Source: Nonomuraea montanisoli (GTDB lineage Bacteria > Actinomycetota > Actinomycetes > Streptosporangiales > Streptosporangiaceae). From it: 64,000 nucleotides of DNA. Below are positions 59,714 to 64,000 of this stretch, one piece after another; the first letter of the stretch is position 1; every line of letters starts with the position of its first letter. Under the pieces are notes generated by a model. The model worked only from the letters and a program-made list of their open reading frames with translations, had not been told where the DNA came from and did not search any database. The position numbers and the translations under genes were made by a program. The stretch is from assembly GCF_013363975.1 (NCBI RefSeq), contig NZ_JABWGN010000017.1, positions 175,250 through 239,249 of the forward strand, given 5' to 3'.

Positions 59714-60997
59714 GTGACACGCAACCCGGGCGTCCCCAGGCTGCTGCGCCGGCTCAACGACCGCAGCGCGCTCGAACTGCTCATCTCCGAGGGGCCGCTG
59801 ACCCGCGCCGAGCTGGGCGAGCGGACCGGCCTGTCCAAGGTCACGGCCGGGCAGCTCCTCGCCCGGCTGGAGGAGCGCGGCCTCGTCCAGGTCGCCGGCG
59901 AACGGGCCGGCGGCCGCGGCCCCAACGCCGCCCTCTACGGCGTCGTGCCCTCCAGCGCCCACGTCGCCGGGCTGGAGGTGCTGCCCGACTCCATCACCGT
60001 CGGCGTCGCCGACATCACCGGCCGGGTCGTGGTCGAGGTCGTCGTGGACCCCGCCGGGGGAGAGGACCCCGTCGCCGCCGTCAACGACGCCGTCCGGCGG
60101 GCCTGCGCCTCGGCCCGCATCACGCTCGGGCAGCTGCGGTCGTTCGTCATCGGCACGCGTGGCGTCGTGGACCCCCGCACGGGCGACATGCGCTTCTCGT
60201 ACGACCTGCCCGCCTGGCACTCGGGCGTGCTCGCCAGCCTGCGCCGCTCGCTCGGGGCGTCCGTGACCATCGAGAACGACGTCAACCTCGTCGCCCTCGC
60301 CGAGCACCGCCACGGGGCCGCCGCCGGGCGCGACGACTTCGTGGTCATGTGGGCGGGGGTGGGGCAGGGGCTCGGTGTGATGCTGGACGGGCGGCTGCGG
60401 CGCGGCACCACGGGCGGGGCGGGGGAGATCGGCTGGCTGCCGGTGCCGGGGGAGCCGCTGCCGGACGACGTGGGGCGGCCGCAGTCGGGGTCGTACCAGC
60501 GGCTCGTGGGCCGGAAGGCGTTGACGGCCCTGGCGCGCGCCCATGGGCTGACCGATCCGTCCGGCTTGTCGCTGCCCTCGGACGGCGCTGCTGCGGACGG
60601 ACGTGTGGCGGGTGACCCGGATGCGGACGGGCGTGTGGCGGGTGGTCCCGCGTCCTCCGTCGGCTTGACGTCACGCGCGGGGTCGGTCGCCGGGCTGGTG
60701 GAGGCCGCGGTCGCCGCCGGCAACACAGGTTTCCTCGACGCGGTCGCCGCCCGGCTGGCCGTGGCCGTCGCCGCCGTCAGCGTCGTCCTCGACCCCGGGC
60801 TCATCGTGCTCGCTGGCGACGTGGGCAAGGCGGGAGGGGCCGAGCTCGCCCGCCGCGTCGAGATCGCCGCGGCCCGGATCAGCCCCAGCCGGTCCACGGT
60901 CGCGGCCACCGGCGTGACCGGCAACCCCGTCCTGCGCGGGGCTCTGGTGGCCGCGCTGGAGCAAGCCCGAGAGCAGGTCTTCTCCGACACTGTGTGA
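59714..60997 (+). CDS. ROK family transcriptional regulator (second copy)
   Basis: 427 residues from GTG 59714 with GAGGGGAGGGAG upstream. Closely similar to the ROK protein at 53362 (PGVPRLLRRLNDRSALELL, GLSKVTAGQLLARLEERGLV, TIENDVNLVALAEH). It too lacks the C-x-C-G-x2-G-C zinc motif and has GEIGW in place of GEIGH. About residues 293-313 carry two 10-residue repeats (ADGRVAGDPD, ADGRVAGGPA). Divergent from the importer operon and 12 bases ahead of the dipeptidase gene. Confidence 0.88.
   Translation: MTRNPGVPRLLRRLNDRSALELLISEGPLTRAELGERTGLSKVTAGQLLARLEERGLVQVAGERAGGRGPNAALYGVVPSSAHVAGLEVLPDSITVGVADITGRVVVEVVVDPAGGEDPVAAVNDAVRRACASARITLGQLRSFVIGTRGVVDPRTGDMRFSYDLPAWHSGVLASLRRSLGASVTIENDVNLVALAEHRHGAAAGRDDFVVMWAGVGQGLGVMLDGRLRRGTTGGAGEIGWLPVPGEPLPDDVGRPQSGSYQRLVGRKALTALARAHGLTDPSGLSLPSDGAAADGRVAGDPDADGRVAGGPASSVGLTSRAGSVAGLVEAAVAAGNTGFLDAVAARLAVAVAAVSVVLDPGLIVLAGDVGKAGGAELARRVEIAAARISPSRSTVAATGVTGNPVLRGALVAALEQAREQVFSDTV
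60593..60652 (+). repeat. 30-bp coding repeat inside the second ROK gene
   Basis: Two 30-bp copies, starting GCGGACGGACGTGTGGCGGG at 60593 and GCGGACGGGCGTGTGGCGGG at 60623, encode ADGRVAGDPD and ADGRVAGGPA. The first ROK protein lacks this insert, so it arose after the paralogues separated. Confidence 0.75.
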
Positions 60998-61009
60998 GAA
61001 TTGCTGCAC

Positions 61010-61666
61010 ATGTGGCACCCAACTGGCGACATCGTGCTGATCTCCGATCCGCGTGTCGCCGCGATTCCCCTCGAGGACAGCGGCGAGCCGCTGGTCGACG
61101 TCCGCGGGCGGCTGCGGGTGGACGAGCGGATGGCCGATCCGGAGGGCGCGTACGCCCACCTGCGGCAGGGCGTCGTCGACCGGCTCGAACGCGCCGAGCG
61201 CATCCTGCCCGACGGGTACCACCTGCTGATCGTCGAGGGGCACCGGACGATCGCCTCGCAGCGGCAGATCTTCGACGGCTACCGCGCCGAGCTGGCCGAA
61301 CGCTTCCCCGGCCTGACGCCGGACGAGCTCCGCTCGGCCACCAGCCGCTACGTCTCACCCGTCGAGGTGGCCCCGCACACGGCCGGCGCCGCCGTGGACC
61401 TCACGCTGTGCGACCCCGACGGGGCCGAGTACGACATGGGCACGGCGATCAACGACACGCCGGAGCAGAGCGGCGGGCTGTGCTACACGGCGGCCCCGGA
61501 CCTGCCGGAGGCGGCGCGCCGGCACCGCAAGATCCTCGCCGGGGCGCTGGAGCCGGTGGGGCTGGTCAACTACGCGACGGAGTGGTGGCACTGGTCGTAC
61601 GGGGACCGCTACTGGGCCTTCACCACCGGTGCCCGGCACGCCCTCTACGGCCCGACGTCCCTCTGA
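61010..61666 (+). CDS. D-alanyl-D-alanine dipeptidase (VanX/DdpX type)
   Basis: 218 residues from ATG 61010. Peptidase family M15D zinc enzyme: zinc ligands H and D in PHTAGAAVD (H-x6-D), catalytic E and zinc-binding H in EWWHW, and the transition-state arginine in EGHRT. Such enzymes cleave D-Ala-D-Ala for vancomycin resistance or to recycle D-Ala from cell-wall peptides. No vanH or vanA gene is present. Only 12 bases separate it from the ROK gene, which with the NagZ-like enzyme favours a cell-wall scavenging role. No signal peptide, so it acts in the cytoplasm. Confidence 0.88.
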   Translation: MWHPTGDIVLISDPRVAAIPLEDSGEPLVDVRGRLRVDERMADPEGAYAHLRQGVVDRLERAERILPDGYHLLIVEGHRTIASQRQIFDGYRAELAERFPGLTPDELRSATSRYVSPVEVAPHTAGAAVDLTLCDPDGAEYDMGTAINDTPEQSGGLCYTAAPDLPEAARRHRKILAGALEPVGLVNYATEWWHWSYGDRYWAFTTGARHALYGPTSL

Positions 61667-62669
61667 TCGCCTTGCTTCCGCCTCCTGCCCTGGAGGCGGG
61701 GAAAGCTCGCCGGTATTCGGTGGGTGTGATTCCCACATGCAGGGCGAAGTGGTGGCGGAGATTGTTGGCGGTGCCCAGCCCGCTGCGCTCGCTGATGTGG
61801 TCGATGGGCAGGTCGGTGGTCTCCAGAAGGGCCTGGGCGCGGGCGAGACGCTGATGGAGCAGCCACTTCATCGGGCTCATGCCGGTCGAAGCCTGGAGGT
61901 GCCGGTGAAAACTGCGCGCGCTCATTCCGGCGCGCGCGGCCAAGTCGGCGACGGTGAGCGGACGGTCGAGATTCTCCAGGGCCCAGTGCAGCACGGGCGC
62001 GATGCCGTCGTCGGTCACGGCGACGACGCGTTCCACGAATTGTGCCTGCCCGCCCGGCCGATGGGCGGGGACCACCAGGCGCCGGGCCAGTTGGTTGGCC
62101 ACCTGCGCGCCGAGGTCCCGACGGACGATGTGCAGGCACAGGTCGAGGCCGCCGCTGAGCCCGGCGCTGGTGAGGACGTCACCGTCGTCGACGTACAGCG
62201 CGGCGTCGTCGACCTTCACCTCGGGAAACCGCTCGGCCAGGACATGAGTGTGTTCCCAGTGGGCGGTGGCGAGGCGGCCGTCGAGGAGTCCCGCGGCAGC
62301 GAGCCCGAACGCGCCGTTGCAGAGCGAGACCATGCGTGCCCCCGCGGCGCCGGCCCGCCGCAGCGCGCTGATCAGCTCCGCGGGAAGGTCGCGGTCGCCC
62401 CTCACGCACTCCTCCGGCACGGCCGGGACGATCACGGTGTCGGCCTTCTCCAGCTCGTCCCATCCGTAGGGCGCGTTCAGCGCGAACCCTGGCCGGGGGG
62501 AGGAAACTCCTGGACGCCTCCCGCACAACCGCAGGTCGTACCAGGGGTTCGCGAGATCGTCATGGGCCACGCCGAAGACCGCTGAGACGATGCCCAGCTC
62601 GTACATGTCCCACATGGGGATGGTGTCGTCGATCACGACCAGCGCAACGGAACCAGCACTCACGAGCAC
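61620..62669 (-). CDS. GlxA-type regulator: DJ-1/PfpI domain plus AraC helix-turn-helix
   Basis: 349 residues from GTG 62669 (CAGGG upstream); a second GTG at 62663 is possible. Residues 1-190 are a DJ-1/PfpI glutamine-amidotransferase-like domain (VSLCNGAFGLAAAGLLDGR, with the elbow cysteine). Residues about 225-325 hold two AraC helix-turn-helix motifs (LTVADLAARAGMSARSFHRHL, PIDHISERSGLGTANNLRHHF). The C-terminal tail overlaps the 3' end of the dipeptidase gene by 47 bases. Target genes are not evident. Confidence 0.88.
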   Translation of the reverse strand: MLVSAGSVALVVIDDTIPMWDMYELGIVSAVFGVAHDDLANPWYDLRLCGRRPGVSSPRPGFALNAPYGWDELEKADTVIVPAVPEECVRGDRDLPAELISALRRAGAAGARMVSLCNGAFGLAAAGLLDGRLATAHWEHTHVLAERFPEVKVDDAALYVDDGDVLTSAGLSGGLDLCLHIVRRDLGAQVANQLARRLVVPAHRPGGQAQFVERVVAVTDDGIAPVLHWALENLDRPLTVADLAARAGMSARSFHRHLQASTGMSPMKWLLHQRLARAQALLETTDLPIDHISERSGLGTANNLRHHFALHVGITPTEYRRAFPASRAGGGSKAIRGTSGRRGRAGHRW

Positions 62670-62812
62670 ACCCTGTGGCAGGAATTTGGTGAATATCGGC
62701 GCTCCTGCCAGTGTCGGACGACGATGCGCGATGCCATGCTGGTCGACCGTCGTGACCGACAGCGGACAGGAAAGAGACAGATGTGGCGAGGAACACCAAG
62801 GCATTCCGGACA

Positions 62813-62877
62813 GCACACGAAGGCCCTGGGAAATGCAATTTCCTGTGGTCTGCGCATTTCGCAGGGACTTCGTGTGC
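62813..62877. repeat. nested inverted repeats able to form a three-way structure
   Basis: Outer arms GCACACGAAGGCCCTG (62813-62828) and CAGGGACTTCGTGTGC (62862-62877) pair at 15 of 16 positions. Inside are GGAAAT-GCA-ATTTCC (62829-62843) and CTGCG-CATTT-CGCAG (62850-62864). It sits in the 262-bp gap between the AraC-type gene and the VOC gene, with A/T content above its surroundings. It could be a terminator for the VOC gene, an operator cluster or a small mobile repeat. Confidence 0.6.
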
Positions 62878-62931
62878 CGATGATCCATTCCAGCGGCCCG
62901 CAGCGCCACCGATGATGGGCCGGTCGGCCGG

Positions 62932-63330
62932 CTACTGCTCCCACTCGTAGAGCCCGAGGACGTTGCCGTCCGGGTCGGTCACGTAGGCGAAATATCCCTC
63001 CGCGAGGGGCAGGTGAACCTTCTCGGTCACGATCCCACCGCCGGCCTTGACCAACTGCTCGATCTTCTCGTCGATGTTTTCGACCTCGATGAGAATGGTC
63101 GGCTGCGTGATGCCGATGTCGCGCGTCACCACGCCGCCGTTCACCGAGCCGGGCTTCAGCGGCGTGTTCCTTTCGCCCGTCTGGCTGGTGAAGGCCATAC
63201 GGAAGCTGAGCGCGTCGCCTCCGTCCTGCGGGTGCCTGGGCTGCACGTCCCAGCCGAATACGTCGTGGTACCACTCCGAGGCGCGGTCGATATCGCGCAC
63301 CGGCACATCGAACCAGAACACCTTGTTCAT
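62932..63330 (-). CDS. VOC family (glyoxalase-like) protein
   Basis: 132 residues with the two betaalphabetabetabeta modules of the vicinal oxygen chelate fold: VFWFDVPVRDIDRASEWYHDVFGWDV and the C-terminal YFAYVTDPDGNVLGLYEW. Such small stand-alone proteins act as glyoxalases, dioxygenases or antibiotic-binding proteins; the metal ligand set is incomplete to the eye, so the activity is open. Divergent from an HxlR regulator with 122 bases between, suggesting control by it. Confidence 0.88.
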   Translation of the reverse strand: MNKVFWFDVPVRDIDRASEWYHDVFGWDVQPRHPQDGGDALSFRMAFTSQTGERNTPLKPGSVNGGVVTRDIGITQPTILIEVENIDEKIEQLVKAGGGIVTEKVHLPLAEGYFAYVTDPDGNVLGLYEWEQ

Positions 63331-63452
63331 CTTCGTCGCTCCTTATTCGGTCGTTCGTCGTTCATGATGAACAGTACGAGGCTCCCGATGAGGCCGACAA
63401 GTACTGACTTAATTGTAAGCACCTACATCATGGTTAGCGGGTGGAGAGAATA
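63331..63452. promoter_or_regulatory. divergent promoter region between VOC and HxlR genes
   Basis: 122 bp, A/T-richer than its surroundings. It contains AAGTACTGACTTAATTGTAAGC (about 63400-63420), with an AGTACT palindrome and TTACAATTAAG on the opposite strand, plausible as HxlR binding or -10 sequence. It should hold both start regions. Confidence 0.4.
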
Positions 63453-63797
63453 ATGCGGCAATATCCTGCGGCATGCGGCCTGGGCATCGCCCTGGCGGCG
63501 ATCTCCGGTAAATGGAAGGCGACGATCCTCTGGGAGCTGCACAGCCGGCCGGTACGCTTCGGCGAATTGAGAAGGCGTATTCCCGGGATCAGCGAGAAGG
63601 TTCTCTCCGAACAACTCCGGGCGATGGAGACGGACGGCCTGATACGGCGCGATGTCTATGACGAGGTGCCGCCCAGGGTGGAATACGCCGTGACTCCGGC
63701 CGGGGCTTCACTCAACGCCACGGTCCACGCCTTGGCTGAGTGGGGTCTTGAGCATGTGTCCGACATCAGGGCCATGGCCACTGCCGGCGGACGCTGA
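63453..63797 (+). CDS. HxlR family transcriptional regulator
   Basis: 114 residues from ATG 63453, with GGAGAG nine bases upstream; an in-frame GTG at 63441 is an alternative. The HxlR winged helix is clear: CGLGIALAAISGKWKATILWEL, RFGELRRRIPGISEKVLSEQL, DGLIRRDVYDEVPPRVEYAVT. Cysteine 8 is at the position used by redox- and aldehyde-sensing members such as HypR and HxlR, so an electrophile signal for the VOC gene is possible. Confidence 0.9.
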   Translation: MRQYPAACGLGIALAAISGKWKATILWELHSRPVRFGELRRRIPGISEKVLSEQLRAMETDGLIRRDVYDEVPPRVEYAVTPAGASLNATVHALAEWGLEHVSDIRAMATAGGR

Positions 63798-63813
63798 TCG
63801 CGCCGTGGCCGCT

Positions 63814-63843
63814 CGGCCGGGTCCGAGGACGAGGACCCGGCCG
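63814..63843 (+). terminator. hairpin after the HxlR gene
   Basis: CGGCCGGGTCC (63814-63824) pairs perfectly with GGACCCGGCCG (63833-63843) around eight bases, 17 bases beyond the stop codon. No T-run. It also shields the gene from the converging transposase transcript. Confidence 0.55.
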
Positions 63844-63875
63844 CGCCGCGGCCGATCACCGGCGTGCGCGGTCTA

Positions 63876-64000
63876 GGACGTGTCTCAAAGAATGACGAGC
63901 CAGTCGTTGATGGCAGCGATGTGGATGGTGGCTTCGTAACGGACGGCGAGTTTGTCGAACCGGGTAGCGATGCCGCGGTGCCGTTTGAGCCGGTTGATGC
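63876..64000 (-). mobile_element. end of an IS5-family insertion sequence
   Basis: The terminal GACGTGTCTCAAAG at 63876 borders the last codons of a transposase running in from the right. CTAG immediately outside (63872-63875) may be the target duplication. The other end of the element lies beyond the window. Confidence 0.65.
63885..64000 (-). CDS. IS5-family transposase, C-terminus only
   Basis: The last 37 residues are visible, reading INRLKRHRGIATRFDKLAVR and ending YEATIHIAAINDWLVIL. This is the well-known C-terminus of actinobacterial IS5-group DDE transposases, including the R-x7-K remnants of the catalytic helix region. Because the rest is outside the window, intactness cannot be judged. 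Confidence 0.88.
   Translation of the reverse strand, partial: INRLKRHRGIATRFDKLAVRYEATIHIAAINDWLVIL

Noticed and set aside
61010..61666. Vancomycin resistance operon
   Set aside because: A VanX-type dipeptidase is present, but vanH, vanA and vanRS are not; the neighbours are sugar regulators and a NagZ-like enzyme.

Overview
The window is high-GC actinomycete DNA. The core genes, the actinobacterial -10 elements (TAnnnT placed 5 to 8 bases before the start codon), the Tat and lipoprotein signals and the many sugar ABC transporters without their own ATPase suggest a filamentous soil actinomycete, probably of the Streptosporangiaceae (Nonomuraea or Streptosporangium type). The genus is an inference from gene content, not a database match.

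Layout. The left edge (1-506) holds the first codons of a minus-strand gene whose ribosome binding site and start codon lie inside a strong hairpin. Then come radC and a GntR/UTRA regulator (507-2087), then dapA and rnj (2417-5074), a pair also adjacent in other actinobacteria. From 5.2 to 15.3 kb there is an accessory stretch: GNAT, a DUF1989 protein, an old-yellow-enzyme oxidoreductase, a PucR regulator with a duplicated fragment beside it, a Tat-exported serine hydrolase with N-terminal repeats, and an ABC-2 exporter. The exporter is divergent from a histidine kinase/response regulator pair (15.4-18.1 kb). The kinase carries about 220 residues of in-frame 14-residue repeats.

From 20.2 to 32.4 kb lies an apparently complete oxidative uronate pathway: uronate dehydrogenase, glucarate dehydratase, 5-dehydro-4-deoxyglucarate dehydratase and 2-oxoglutarate semialdehyde dehydrogenase, with an ABC importer and an IclR regulator. 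The three promoter regions carry paired copies of one palindrome (GTYCA-N6-TGRAC) spaced 19 bp centre to centre. Inside this stretch sit a GH1 beta-glucosidase and a decayed GH42 beta-galactosidase behind a CebR-type box. From 32.4 to 45.1 kb a second sugar regulon follows: an ABC importer, Gfo/Idh oxidoreductases (one fused to a PmoA-like domain), an alpha/beta hydrolase, an epimerase/dehydrogenase, a second KDG-dehydratase paralogue, an enolase-superfamily dehydratase, a LacI repressor and aldose 1-epimerase. Three related LacI-type boxes tie it together.

From 45.2 to 51.8 kb the core resumes with ftsK, a rodZ-like gene, rimO, pgsA, cinA and clgR. In other actinobacteria these lie close to dapA-rnj, so the 40 kb between looks like an accessory insertion into a conserved block. 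After nei and an Rrf2 regulator, 53.4-61.7 kb holds two paralogous ROK regulators, a NagZ-like GH3 enzyme, an ABC importer and a VanX-type D,D-dipeptidase. This set looks suited to scavenging cell-wall fragments. The right end has a DJ-1/AraC regulator, a VOC protein divergent from an HxlR regulator, and the 3' end of an IS5-type transposase.

Two patterns cut across the window. Short tandem repeats (17 to 68 bp units) occur at a dozen places, both between genes and in frame inside them. Several loci also show decay (single-base frameshifts, an internal deletion, a gene fragment).
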